DNA of 64,000 nt. It comes from Closterium sp. NIES-65. Lineage: Eukaryota; Streptophyta; Zygnematophyceae; Desmidiales; Closteriaceae. The stretch spans positions 5,891,001-5,955,000 of the forward strand of contig CANXME010002275.1 in assembly GCA_948144175.1 (NCBI GenBank), written 5' to 3'. The position numbers and the translations under genes are program-made. The first letter of the stretch is position 1. Each line of letters starts with the position of its first letter. This document shows positions 1 to 11,030 of this stretch, piece by piece. The notes beneath the pieces are model-generated. The model saw only the letters and a list, made by a program, of their open reading frames with translations, had not been told where the DNA came from and did no database searches.

Positions 1-1303
1 GCACTCGCTAGGCCCTTGTTCTTGCAATTTGCAGACGCTAGGCCCTTGTTCTTGCAGTTTTGTACACGCTAGGCCTTTGTTCTTGCAGTTTTGCACACGC
101 TAGGCACTTGTTCTTGCAGTTTTGCAAATGCTAGGCCCTTGTTCTTGCAGTTTTGCACACGCTAGGTCCTTGTTCTTGTAGCTTTGCATTCGCTAGGCCC
201 TTGTTCTTGCAGTTTTTCACACGCTAGGCCCTTGTTCTTGCAATTTTGAACACGCTAGGCCCTTGTTCTTGCAATATTGCACACGCTAGGCCCTTGTTCT
301 TGCAATATTGCACACGCTAGGCCCTTGTTCTTGCAATATTGCACACGCTAGGCCCTTGTTCTTGCAATATTGCACACGATAGGCCCTTGTTCTTGCAAAT
401 TTGCACACGCTAGGCCCTTGTTCTTGCAATTTTGCACACGCTAGGCCCTTGTTCTTGCTATTTTGCACATGCTAGGCCCTTGTTCTTGCAATTTTGCACT
501 CGCTAGGCCCTTGTTCTTGCAGTTTTGCACTCGCTAGGCCCTTGTTCTTGCAATTTTGCACACGCTAGGCCCTTGTTCTTGCAATTTTGCACATGCTAGG
601 CCCTTGTTCTTGCAATTTTGCACATGCTAGGCCCTTGTTCTTGCAGTTTTGCATTCGCTAGGCCCTTGTTCTTGCTATTTTGCACACGCTAGGCCCTTGT
701 TATTGCAATTTTGCACATGCTAGGCCCTTGTTCTTGCAATTTTGCACACGCTAGGCTCTTGTACTTGCAGTTTTGCACTCGCTAGGCCCTTGTTCTTGCA
801 ATTTTGCACACGCTAGGCCCTTGTTCTTGCAATTTTGCACACGCTAGGCTCTTGTTCTTGCAATTTTGCACTCGCTAAGCCCTTGTTCTTGCAGTTTTAC
901 ACTCGCTAGGCCCTTGTTCTTGCAATTTTGCACACACTAGGCCCTTGTTCTTGCAATTTTGCACACGCTAGGCCCGTTATTCTTGAAATTTTGCACATGC
1001 TAGGCCCTTGTTCTTGCAATTTTGCACATGCTAGGCCCATGTTCTTGTTATTTTGCACATGCTAGGCCCTTGTTCTTGCAATTTTGCACACGCTAGGCCC
1101 TTGTTTTTGCAATTTTGCACATCCTAGGCCCTTGTTCTTGCAATTTTGCACTCACTAGGCCCTTGTTCTTGCAGTTTTGCACTCGTTAGGCCCTTGTTCT
1201 TGCAATTTTGCACACGCTAGGCCCTTGTTCTTGCAATTTTGCTCACGCCAGGCCCTTGTTCTTGCAATTTTGCACACGCTAGGACCTTGTTCTTGCTATT
1301 TTG

Positions 1304-1437
1304 CACGTGCTAGGCCATTGTTCTTGCTATTTTGCACGTGCTAGGCCCTTGTTCTTGCAATATTGCACACGCTAGGCCCTTGTTCTTGCAATATTGCACA
1401 CGCTAGGCCCTTGTTCTGGCAATATTGCACATGCTAG
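1304..1437 (+). repeat. Marker module: CACGTG pair followed by AATATT palindromes
   Basis: Two adjacent monomers carry the palindrome GCACGTGC (CACGTG at 1,304-1,309 and 1,335-1,340). Three monomers follow with the 12-bp perfect palindrome TGCAATATTGCA. The same order recurs near 6,450, 10,917, 14,421, 17,260 (first CACGTG degraded to AACGTG), 18,760, 22,350, 25,950, 27,066 (three CACGTG monomers), 28,215, 30,198, 31,437, 33,421, 34,660, 37,540 and 43,180. Single-CACGTG versions occur at 47,129, 51,489, 52,575, 54,496 and 55,395. A monomer with GTCC and TGTAG usually follows in the right half of this range. It is a useful anchor for defining the higher-order unit. CACGTG is an E-box core, but no regulatory role is shown. 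Confidence 0.75.
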
Positions 1438-1729
1438 GCCTTTGTTCTTGCAGTTTTGCACACGCTAGGCCCTCGTTCTTGCAATTTTGCACACGCTAGG
1501 CCCTTGTTCTTGAATTTTTGCACACGCTAGGCACTTGTTCTTGCAATATTGCACACGCTAGGCCCTTGTTCTTGCACTTTAGCTCACGTTACGCCTTTCT
1601 TCTTGCAGTTTTGCACACGCTAGGCCCTTGTTCTTGCAGTTTTGCACACGCTAGGCACTTGTTCTTGCAGTTTTGCACAAGCTAGGCCCTTGTTATTGCA
1701 GTTTTGCACACGCTAGGCCCTTGTTCTTG

Positions 1730-3154
1730 CCGTTTTGCACTCGCTAGGCCCTTGTTCTTGCAATTTGCACACGCTAGGCCCTTGTTCTTGCAATTTTGCA
1801 CACGCTAGGCCCTTGTTCTTGCAGTTTTGCACACGCTAGGCACTTGTTCTTGCAGTTTTGTACACGCTAGGCCCTTGTTCTTGCAGTTTTGCACACGCTA
1901 GGCACTTGTTCTTGCAGTTTTGCAAATGCTAGGCCCTTGTTCTTGCAGTTTTTCACATGCTAGGTCCTCGTTCTTGTAGTTTTGCATTCGCTAGGCCCTT
2001 GTTCTTGCAGTTTTGCACACCCTAGGCCCTCGTTCTTGCAATTTTGAACACGCTAGGCCCTTGTTCTTGCAATATTGCACACGCTAGGCCCTTGTTCTTG
2101 CATTATTGCACACGCTAGGCCCTTGTTCTTGCAATATTGCACACGCTAGGCCCTTGTTCTTGCAATATTGCACACGATAGGCCCTTGTTCTTGCAATTTT
2201 GCACATGCTAGGCCCTTGTTCTTGCAATTTTGCACACGCTAGGCCCTTGTTCTTGCTATTTTGCACATGCTAGGCCCTTGTTCTTTCAATTTTGCACTCG
2301 CTAGGCCCTTGTTCTTGCAGTTTTGCACTCGCTAGGCCCTTGTTCTTGCAATTTTGCACACGCTAGGCCTTTGTTCTTGCAATTTTGCACAAGCTAGGCC
2401 CTTGTTCTTGCAATTTTGCACATGCTAGGCACTTGTTCTTGCAGTTTTGCATTCGCTAGGCCCTTGTTCTTGCAATTTTGCACATCCTAGGCCCTTGTTC
2501 TTGCAATTTTGCACTCACTAGGACCTTGTTCTTGCAGTTTTGCACTCGTTAGGCCCTTGTTCTTGCAATTTTGCACACACTAGGCCCTTGTTCTTGCAAT
2601 TTTGCTCACGCCAGGCCCTTGTTCTTGCAATTTTGCACACGCAAGGCCCTTGTTCTTGCTATTTTGAACGTGCTAGGCCCTTGTTCTTGCTATTTTGCAC
2701 TTGCTAGGCCCTTGTTCTTGCAATATTGCGCACGCTAGGCCCTTGTTCTTGCAATATTGCACACGCTAGGCCCTTGTTCTTGCAATATTGCACACGCTAG
2801 GCCCTTGTTCTTGCTATTTTGCACATGCTAGGCCCTTGTTCTTGCAATTTTGCACTCGCTAGGCCCTTGTTCTTGCAGTTTTGCATTCGCTAGGCCCTTG
2901 TTCTTGCGGTTTTGCACACGCTAGGCCCTTGTTCTTGCGATTTTGCACACTCTAGGCCCTTGTTCTTGCTATTTTGCACAAGCTAGGCCCTTTTTCTTGC
3001 TATTTTGCACATGCTAGGCCCTTGTTCGTTCAATTTTGCACACGCTAGGCCCTTGTTCTTGCTATTTTGCACACGCTAGGCCCTTGTTCTTGCAATATTG
3101 CACACGCTAGGCCCTTGTTCTTGCATTATTGCACACGCTAGGCCCTTGTTCTTG
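1730..3154 (+). repeat. 46-monomer HOR unit (1,425 bp), left block copy
   Basis: The rare monomer CCGTTTTGCACTCG occurs at 1,730 and again at 3,155, exactly 1,425 bp later. That is 46 x 31 minus 1, explained by one 30-bp monomer. The sequence after 3,155 repeats the sequence after 1,730 until the 3,466 breakpoint, so a second copy starts here but is cut off. The same unit is expanded at 14.8-19.2 kb. Confidence 0.85.
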
Positions 3155-3466
3155 CCGTTTTGCACTCGCTAGGCCCTTGTTCTTGCAATTTGCACACGCT
3201 AGGCCCTTGTTCTTGCAATTTTGCACACGCTAGGCCCTTGTTCTTGCAGTTTTGCACACGCTAGGCACTTGTTCTTGCAGTTTTGTACACGCTAGGCCCT
3301 TGTTCTTGCAGTTTTGCACACGCTAGGCACTTGTTCTTGCAGTTTTGCAAATGCTAGGCCCTTGTTCTTGCAGTTTTTCACATGCTAGGTCCTCGTTCTT
3401 GTAGTTTTGCATTCGCTAGGCCGTTGTTCTTGCAGTTTTGCACACCCTAGGCCCTCGTTCTTGCAA

Positions 3467-5253
3467 TTTTGCACACGCTCGGCCCTTCTTCTTGCAATTT
3501 TGCACACGCTAGGCCCTTGTTCTTGCAATTTTGCACACGCTAGGCCCTTGTTCTTGCACTTATGCACACGCTAGGCCCTTGTTCTTGCAGTTTTGCATAC
3601 GCTAGGCACTTGTTCTTTTAGTTTTACACAAGCTAGGCCCTTGTTCTTGCAGATTTGTACACGCTAGGCCCTTCTTCTTGCAATTTTGCACCCGCTAGGC
3701 CCTTGTTCTTGCAATTTGCACACGCTAGGCCCTTGTTCTTGCAGTTTTGTACACGCTAGGCCCTTGTTCTTGTCGTTTTGCACACGCTAGGCACTTGTTC
3801 TTGCAGTTTTGCACATGCTAGGCACTTGTTCTTGCAGATTTGCACACGCTAGGTCCTTGTTCTTGCAATTTTGCACACGCTAGGCCCTAGTTCTTGCAAT
3901 ATTGCACACGCTAGGCCCTTGTTCTTGCAATATTGCACACGCTAGGCCCTTGTTCTTCCAATATTGCACACGCTAGGCCCTTGTTCTTTCAATATTGCAC
4001 ACGCTAGGCCCTTGTTCTTGCAATTTTGCACACGCTAGGCCCTTGTTCTTGCAATTCTGCACACGCTAGGCCCTTGTTCTTGCTATTTACACATTCTAGG
4101 CCCTTGTTCTTGCAATTTTGCACTCGCTAGGCCCTTGTTCTTGCAGTTTTGCACTCGCTAGGCCCTTGTTCTTGCAATTTTGCACACGCTAGGCCCTTGT
4201 TCTTGCAATTTTGCACACGCTAGGCCCTTGTTCTTGCAATTTTGCACATGCTAGGCCCTTGTTCTTGCAGTTTCGCATTCGCTAGGCCCTTGTTCTTGCT
4301 ATTTTGCACAGACTAGGCCCTTGTTCTTGCAATTTTGCAGACGCTAGGCCCTTGTTCTTGCAATTTTGCACATGCTAGGCCCTTGTTCTTGCAATTTTAC
4401 ACTCGCTAGGCCCTTGTTCTTGCAGTTTTGCACTCGCTAGGCCCTTGTTCTTGCAATTTTGCACACGCTAGGCCCTTGTTCTTGCAATTTTGCACACGCT
4501 AGGCCCTTGTTCTTGCAATTTTGCACTCGCTAGGCCCTTGCTCTTGCAGTTTTGCACTCGCTAGGCCCTTGTTCTTGCAATTTTGCACACGCTAGGCCCT
4601 TGTTCTTGCAATTTTGCACACGCTAGGCCCTTGTTCTTGACATTTTGCACATGCTAGGCCCTTGTTCTTGCAATTTTGCACATGCTAGGCCCTTGTTCTT
4701 GCTATTTTGCACACGCTAGGCCCTTGCTCTCGCAATTTTGCACACGCTAGGCCCTTGTTCTTGCAATTTTGCACTCGCTAGGCCCTTGTTCTTGCAATTT
4801 TGCACATGCTAGGCCCTTGTTCTTGCAATTTTGCACTCGCTAGGCCCTTGTTCTTGCAATTTTGCACATGCTAGGCCCTTGTTCTTGCAATTTTGCACTC
4901 GCTAGGCCCTTGTTCTTGCAGTTTTGCACTCGTTAGGCCCTTGTTCTTGCAATTTTGCACACGCTAGGCCCTTGTTCTTGCAATTTTGCACACGCTAGGC
5001 CCTTGTTTTTGCAATTTTGCACACCCCTTGTTCTTGCTATTTTGCACAAGCTAGGCCCTTTTTCTTGCTATTTTGCACATGCTAGGCCCTTGTTCTTGCA
5101 ATATTGCACACGCTCGGTCCTTGTTCTTGCAATTTTGCACACGCTAGGCCCTTGATCTTGCAATTTTGCACACGCTAGGCCGTTGTTCCTGCAATTTTGC
5201 ACACGCTAGGCCCTTGTTCTTGCAATATTGCACACGCTAGGCCCTTGTTCTTG
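3467..5253 (+). repeat. 1.79-kb block, copy 1 (matches 7,115-8,901)
   Basis: Offset to the second copy is 3,648 bp. Shared rare variants include a TTATGCAC monomer at about 3,559 and 7,207, the 30-bp CTATTTACACATTC monomer at about 4,083 and 7,732, TTGACATTTTGCAC at about 4,637 and 8,286, and a 25-bp monomer (GCACACCCCTTG) at about 5,019 and 8,667. The few differences seen are single bases, such as CTCGCAATTTT against CTTGCAATTTT near 4,728 and 8,376. The match ends at a TATTTTGCAAACGTTAG monomer here and a CAGTTTT monomer in the other copy. Confidence 0.85.
5017..5041 (+). repeat. 25-bp truncated monomer (6-bp GCTAGG deletion)
   Basis: The run GCACACCCCTTGTTCTTG lacks the six bases GCTAGG normally found between GCACAC and CCCTTG. 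The same deletion monomer appears near 8,667, 9,157, 11,755, 12,524, 19,665, 20,455 and 24,024, always inside blocks that match by other markers. It is therefore an inherited tag of block copying and not a repeated independent deletion. Confidence 0.85.
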
Positions 5254-6660
5254 CTATTTTGCAAACGTTAGGCCCTTGTTCTTGGAATTTTGCACAGGCT
5301 AGGCCCTTGTTCTTGCAATTTTGCACACGCTAGGCCCTTCTTCTTGCAATTTTGCACACGCTAGGCCCTTGTTCTTGCAATTTTGCACACGCTAGGCCCT
5401 TGTTCTTGCAAATTTGCACACGCTAGGCCCTTGTTCTTGCAAGTTTGCACATGCTAGGCCCTTGTTCTTGCTATTTTGCACATGCTAGTCCCTTGTTCTT
5501 GCAATTTTGCACTCGCTAGGCCCTTGTTCTTGCAGTTTTGCACTCGCTAGGCCCTTGTTCTTGCAATTGTGCACACGCTAGGCCCTTGTTCTTGCAATTT
5601 TGCACACGCTAGGCCCTTGTTCTTGCAATTTTCCACATGCTAGGCCCTTGTTCTTGCAGTTTTGCATTCGCTAGGCCCTTGTTCTTGCTATTTTGCACAC
5701 GCTAGGCCCTTGTTCTTGCAATTTTGCACACGCTAGGCCCTTGTTCTTGCAATTTTGCACATGCTAGGCCCTTGTTCTTGCAATTTTGCACTCCCTAGGC
5801 CCTTGTTCTTGCAGTTTTGCACTCGCTAGGCCCTTGTTCTTGCAATTGTGCACACGCTAGGCCCTTGTTCTTGCAATTTTGCACACGCTAGGCCCTTGTT
5901 CTTGCAATTTTGCACTCGCTAGGACCTTGTTCTTGCAGTTTTGCACTCGCTAGGCCCTTGTTTTTGCAATTTTGCACACGCTAGGCCCTTTTCTTGCAAT
6001 TTTGCACACGCTAGGCCCTTGTTCTTGAATTTTTGCACATGCTAGGCCCTTGTTCTTGCAATTTTGCACATGCTAGGCCCATGTTCTTGTTATTTTACAC
6101 ACGCTAGGCCCTTGTTCTTGCAATTTTGCACTCGCTAGGCCCTTCTTCTTGCAATTTTGCACATGCTAGGCCCTTGTTCTTGCAATTTTGCACACGCTAA
6201 GCCCTTGTTCTTGCAATTTGCACATGCTAGGCCCTTGTTCTTGCAGTTTTGCACACGCAAGGCCCTTGTTCTTGCAATTTTGCACATCCTAGGCCCTTGT
6301 TCTTGCAATTTTGCACTCACTAGGCCCTTGTTCTTGCAGTTTTGTACTCGTTAGGCCCTTGTTCTTGCAATTTTGCTCACGCCAGACCCTTGTTCTTGCA
6401 ATTTTGCACAGGCAAGGCCCTTGTTCTTGCTATTTTGCACGTGCTAGGCCCTTGTTCTTGCTATTTTGCACGTGCTGGGCCCTTGTTCTTGCAATATTGC
6501 TCACGCTAGGCCCTTGTTCTTGCAATATTGCACACGCTCGGCCCTTGTTCTTGCAATATTGCACACGCTGAGCCCTTGTTCTTGCTATTTTGCACACGTT
6601 AGGCCCTTGTTCTTGCAATTTTGCACACGCTAGGCCCTTGTTCTTGCAATTTTGCACACG
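5254..6660 (+). repeat. Mosaic block related to 9,392-11,030
   Basis: The monomer series starting TATTTTGCAAACGTTAG and CTTGGAATTTTGC matches 9,392 onward at offset 4,138. After about 5,500 the offset becomes 4,510, because the right copy gained 12 monomers (372 bp). Shared markers are CAATTGTGCAC at 5,564 and 10,074, the 29-bp monomer CCCTTTTCTTGC near 5,989 and 10,497, and CATGTTCTTGTTATTTTACAC near 6,081 and 10,590. About two monomers near 6,170-6,230 are missing from the right copy. Confidence 0.75.
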
Positions 6661-7070
6661 CTAGGCCCTTCTTCTTGCAATTTTGCACACGCTAGGCCCT
6701 TGTTCTTGCAATTTTGCACACGCTAGGCCCTTCTTCTTGCAATTTTGCACACGCTCGGCCCTTCTTCTTGCAATTTTGCACACGCTAGGCCCTTCTTCTT
6801 GCTATTTTGCACAAGCTAGGCCCATTTTCTTGCTATTTTGCACATGCTAGGCCCTTGTTTTTGCAATTTTGCATACGCTAGGCCTTTGTTCTTGCAATAT
6901 TGCACACGCTCGGCCCTTGTTCTTGCAATATTGCACACGCTGAGCCCTTGTTCTTGCTATTTTGCACACGTTAGGCCCTTGTTCTTGCAATTTTGCACAC
7001 GCTAGGCCCTTGTTCTTGCAATTTTGCACACGCTAGGCCCTTCTTCTTGCAATTTTGCACATGCTAGGCC
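6516..7070 (+). repeat. 12-monomer (372-bp) local duplication
   Basis: The rare monomer pair GCTCGGCCC and GCTGAGCCC on an AATATT background occurs with its TGAGCCC at 6,569 and again at 6,941. The spacing is 372 bp, exactly 12 x 31. The flanking GTTAGGCCC monomer repeats in step too. The two copies cover roughly 6,516-6,700 and 6,888-7,070. Confidence 0.8.
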
Positions 7071-7114
7071 CTTGTTCTTGCAATTTTGCACACGCTAGGC
7101 CCTTCTTCTTGCAA

Positions 7115-8901
7115 TTTTGCACACGCTCGGCCCTTCTTCTTGCAATTTTGCACACGCTAGGCCCTTGTTCTTGCAATTTTGCACACGCTAGGCCCTTGTT
7201 CTTGCACTTATGCACACGCTAGGCCCTTGTTCTTGCAGTTTTGCATACGCTAGGCACTTGTTCTTTTAGTTTTACACAAGCTAGGCCCTTGTTCTTGCAG
7301 TTTTGTACACGCTAGGCCCTTCTTCTTGCAATTTTGCACCCGCTAGGCCCTTGTTCTTGCAATTTGCACACGCTAGGCCCTTGTTCTTGCAGTTTTGTAC
7401 ACGCTAGGCCCTTGTTCTTGTCGTTTTGCACACGCTAGGCACTTGTTCTTGCAGTTTTGCACATGCTAGGCCCTTGTTCTTGCAGATTTGCACACGCTAG
7501 GTCCTCGTTCTTGCAATTTTGCACACGCTAGGCCCTAGTTCTTGCAATATTGCACACGCTAGGCCCTTGTTCTTGCAATATTGCACACGCTAGGCCCTTG
7601 TTCTTCCAATATTGCACACGCTAGGCCCTTGTTCTTTCAATATTGCACACGCTAGGCCCTTGTTCTTGCAATTTTGCACACGCTAGGCCCTTGTTCTTGC
7701 AATTCTGCACACGCTAGGCCCTTGTTCTTGCTATTTACACATTCTAGGCCCTTGTTCTTGCAATTTTGCACTCGCTAGGCCCTTGTTCTTGCAGTTTTGC
7801 ACTCGCTAGGCCCTTGTTCTTGCAATTTTGCACACGCTAGGCCCTTGTTCTTGCAATTTTGCACACGCTAGGCCCTTGTTCTTGCAATTTTGCACATGCT
7901 AGGCCCTTGTTCTTGCAGTTTTGCATTCGCTAGGCCCTTGTTCTTGCTATTTTGCACAGACTAGGCCCTTGTTCTTGCAATTTTGCAGACGCTAGGCCCT
8001 TGTTCTTGCAATTTTGCACATGCTAGGCCCTTGTTCTTGCAATTTTACACTCGCTAGGCCCTTGTTCTTGCAGTTTTGCACTCGCTAGGCCCTTGTTCTT
8101 GCAATTTTGCACACGCTAGGCCCTTGTTCTTGCAATTTTACACACGCTAGGCCCTTGTTCTTGCAATTTTGCACTCGCTAGGCCCTTGCTCTTGCAGTTT
8201 TGCACTCGCTAGGCCCTTGTTCTTGCAATTTTGCACACGCTAGGCCCTTGTTCTTGCAATTTTGCACACGCTAGGCCCTTGTTCTTGACATTTTGCACAT
8301 GCTAGGCCCTTGTTCTTGCAATTTTGCACATGCTAGGCCCTTGTTCTTGCTATTTTGCACACGCTAGGCCCTTGCTCTTGCAATTTTGCACACGCTAGGC
8401 CCTTGTTCTTGCAATTTTGCACTCGCTAGGCCCTTGTTCTTGCAATTTTGCACATGCTAGGCCCTTGTTCTTGCAATTTTGCACTCGCTAGGCCCTTGTT
8501 CTTGCAATTTTGCACATGCTAGGCCCTTGTTCTTGCAATTTTGCACTCGCTAGGCCCTTGTTCTTGCAGTTTTGCACTCGTTAGGCCCTTGTTCTTGCAA
8601 TTTTGCACACGCTAGGCCCTTGTTCTTGCAATTTTGCACACGCTAGGCCCTTGTTTTTGCAATTTTGCACACCCCTTGTTCTTGCTATTTTGCACAAGCT
8701 AGGCCCTTTTTCTTGCTATTTTGCACATGCTAGGCCCTTGTTCTTGCAATATTGCACACGCTCGGCCCTTGTTCTTGCAATTTTGCACACGCTAGGCCCT
8801 TGATCTTGCAATTTTGCACACGCTAGGCCGTTGTTCTTGCAATTTTGCACACGCTAGGCCCTTGTTCTTGCAATATTGCACACGCTAGGCCCTTGTTCTT
8901 G
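7115..8901 (+). repeat. 1.79-kb block, copy 2 (matches 3,467-5,253)
   Basis: Same order of variants as 3,467-5,253, shifted by 3,648 bp, including the 30-bp and 25-bp length variants. Part of this copy (about 8,175-8,545) has been copied again to about 9,651-10,021 at offset 1,476, as shown by GCTCTTGCAG at 8,188 and 9,664 and by GACATTTTGC at 8,287 and 9,763. Confidence 0.85.
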
Positions 8902-9391
8902 CAGTTTTGCACACGCTAGGCCCTTGTTCTTGCAATTTTGCACATGCTAGGCCCTTGTTCTTGCAATTTTGCACTCGCTAGGCCCTTGTTCTTGCAATTT
9001 TGCACATGCTAGGCCCTTGTTCTTGCAATTTTGCACTCGCTAGGCCCTTGTTCTTGCAGTTTTGCACTCGTTAGGCCCTTGTTCTTGCAATTTTGCACAC
9101 GCTAGGCCCTTGTTCTTGCAATTTTGCACACGCTAGGCCCTTGTTTTTGCAATTTTGCACACCCCTTGTTCTTGCTATTTTGCACAAGCTAGGCCCTTTT
9201 TCTTGCTATTTTGCACATGCTAGGCCCTTGTTCTTGCAATATTGCACACGCTCGGCCCTTGTTCTTGCAATTTTGCACACGCTAGGCCCTTGATCTTGCA
9301 ATTTTGCACACGCTAGGCCGTTGTTCTTGCAATTTTGCACACGCTAGGCCCTTGTTCTTGCAATATTGCACACGCTAGGCCCTTGTTCTTG
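8424..9391 (+). repeat. 490-bp tandem duplication carrying the 25-bp monomer
   Basis: Positions 8,424-8,901 repeat at 8,914-9,391 with a period of 490 bp. This equals fifteen 31-bp monomers plus one 25-bp monomer, so the odd length is fully accounted for. No differences were noticed between the two copies, which suggests a recent event. The block at 4.5-5.25 kb has only one copy of this stretch. Confidence 0.88.
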
Positions 9392-11030
9392 CTATTTTGC
9401 AAACGTTAGGCCCTTGTTCTTGGAATTTTGCACACGCTAGGCCCTTGTTCTTGCAATTTTGCACACGCTAGGCCCTTCTTCTTGCAATTTTGCACACGCT
9501 AGGCCCTTGTTCTTGCAATTTTGCACACGGTAGGCCCTTGTTCTTGCAAATTTGCACACGCTAGGCCCTTGTTCTTGCAAGTTTGCACATGCTAGGCCCT
9601 TGTTCTTGCTATTTTGCACATGCTAGGCCCTTGTTCTTGCAATTTTGCACTCGCTAGGCCCTTGCTCTTGCAGTTTTGCACTCGCTAGGCCCTTGTTCTT
9701 GCAATTTTGCACACGCTAGGCCCTTGTTCTTGCAATTTTGCACACGCTAGGCCCTTGTTCTTGACATTTTGCACATGCTAGGCCCTTGTTCTTGCAATTT
9801 TGCACATGCTAGGCCCTTGTTCTTGCTATTTTGCACACGCTAGGCCCTTGCTCTTGCAATTTTGCACACGCTAGGCCCTTGTTCTTGCAATTTTGCACTC
9901 GCTAGGCCCTTGTTCTTGCAATTTTGCACATGCTAGGCCCTTGTTCTTGCAATTTTGCACTCGCTAGGCCCTTGTTCTTGCAATTTTGCACATGCTAGGC
10001 CCTTGTTCTTGCAATTTTGCACTCGCTAGGCCCTTGTTCTTGCAGTTTTGCACTCGCTAGGCCCTTGTTCTTGCAATTGTGCACACGCTAGGCCCTTGTT
10101 CTTGCAATTTTGCACACGCTAGGCCCTTGTTCTTGCAATTTTGCACATGCTAGGCCCTTGTTCTTGCAATTTTGCATTCGCTAGGCCCTTGTTCTTGCTA
10201 TTTTGCACACGCTAGGCCCTTGTTCTTGCAATTTTGCACACGCTAGGCCCTTGTTCTTGCAATTTTGCACATGCTAGGCCCTTGTTCTTGCAATTTTGCA
10301 CTCCCTAGGCCCTTGTTCTTGCAGTTTTGCACTCGCTAGGCCCTTGTTCTTGCAATTGTGCACACGCTAGGCCCTTGTTCTTGCAATTTTGCACACGCTA
10401 GGCCCTTGTTCTTGCAATTTTGCACTCGCTAGGACCTTGTTCTTGCAGTTTTGCACTCGCTAGGCCCTTGTTTTTGCAATTTTGCACACGCTAGGCCCTT
10501 TTCTTGCAATTTTGCACACGCTAGGCCCTTGTTCTTGAATTTTTGCACATGCTAGGCCCTTGTTCTTGCAATTTTGCACATGCTAGGCCCATGTTCTTGT
10601 TATTTTACACACGCTAGGCCCTTGTTCTTGCAATTTTGCACTCGCTAGGCCCTTCTTCTTCCAATTTGCACATGCTAGGCCCTTGTTCTTGCAGTTTTGC
10701 ACACGCAAGGCCCTTGTTCTTGCAATTTTGCACATCCTAGGCCCTTGTTCTTGCAATTTTGCACTCACTAGGCCCTTGTTCTTGCAGTTTTGCACTCGTT
10801 AGGCCCTTGTTCTTGCAATTTTGCACACGCTAGGCCCTTGTTCTTGCAATTTTGCTCACGCCAGACCCTTGTTCTTGCAATTTTGCACACGCAAGGCCCT
10901 TGTTCTTGCTATTTTGCACGTGCTAGGCCCTTGTTCTTGCTATTTTGCACGTGCTAGGCCCTTGTTCTTGCAATATTGCTCACGCTAGGCCCTTGTTCTT
11001 GCAATATTGCACACGCTAGGCCCTTGTTCT
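9392..11030 (+). repeat. Mosaic block, right copy of 5,254-6,520
   Basis: It begins with TATTTTGCAAACGTTAG as at 5,254. It then contains a 12-monomer insertion relative to that block, derived from 8,175-8,545. After about 10,040 it resumes the 5,530 series at offset 4,510. A CCAATTTGCACATG monomer near 10,670 marks the site where about two monomers are absent compared with 6,155-6,230. The end holds a CACGTG pair (10,917 and 10,948) and two AATATT monomers. Confidence 0.75.

Larger units (their letters stand above)
1..3466 (+). repeat. Segmental copy A1 of a 3.5-kb satellite block
   Basis: This block matches 13,117-16,612 in variant order. The offset is 13,116 bp up to about 1,760. It is 13,146 bp afterwards, because the right copy has one extra 30-bp monomer at about 14,871-14,900. 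Shared rare markers include the 30-bp monomer with TTTGCAGACG near 30, the CCCGTTATTCTTG +1 insertion near 974, CTTTAGCTCACGTTACG near 1,575, and GGCCGTTG near 3,420. The match ends at about 3,466, where this copy jumps to a GCTCGGCCCTTC monomer type also seen near 7,115. The left end of the block lies outside the window. Confidence 0.85.

Noticed and set aside
286-468. Open frames of 60-91 codons on both strands across the window, encoding repeats such as KNKGLACAKLQEQGPS and LGPCSCNFAHARPLFLQF
   Set aside because: They use GTG or TTG starts, have the 93-bp period of the satellite, appear wherever CTAG is mutated, and exist on both strands at the same place. Nothing suggests coding selection.
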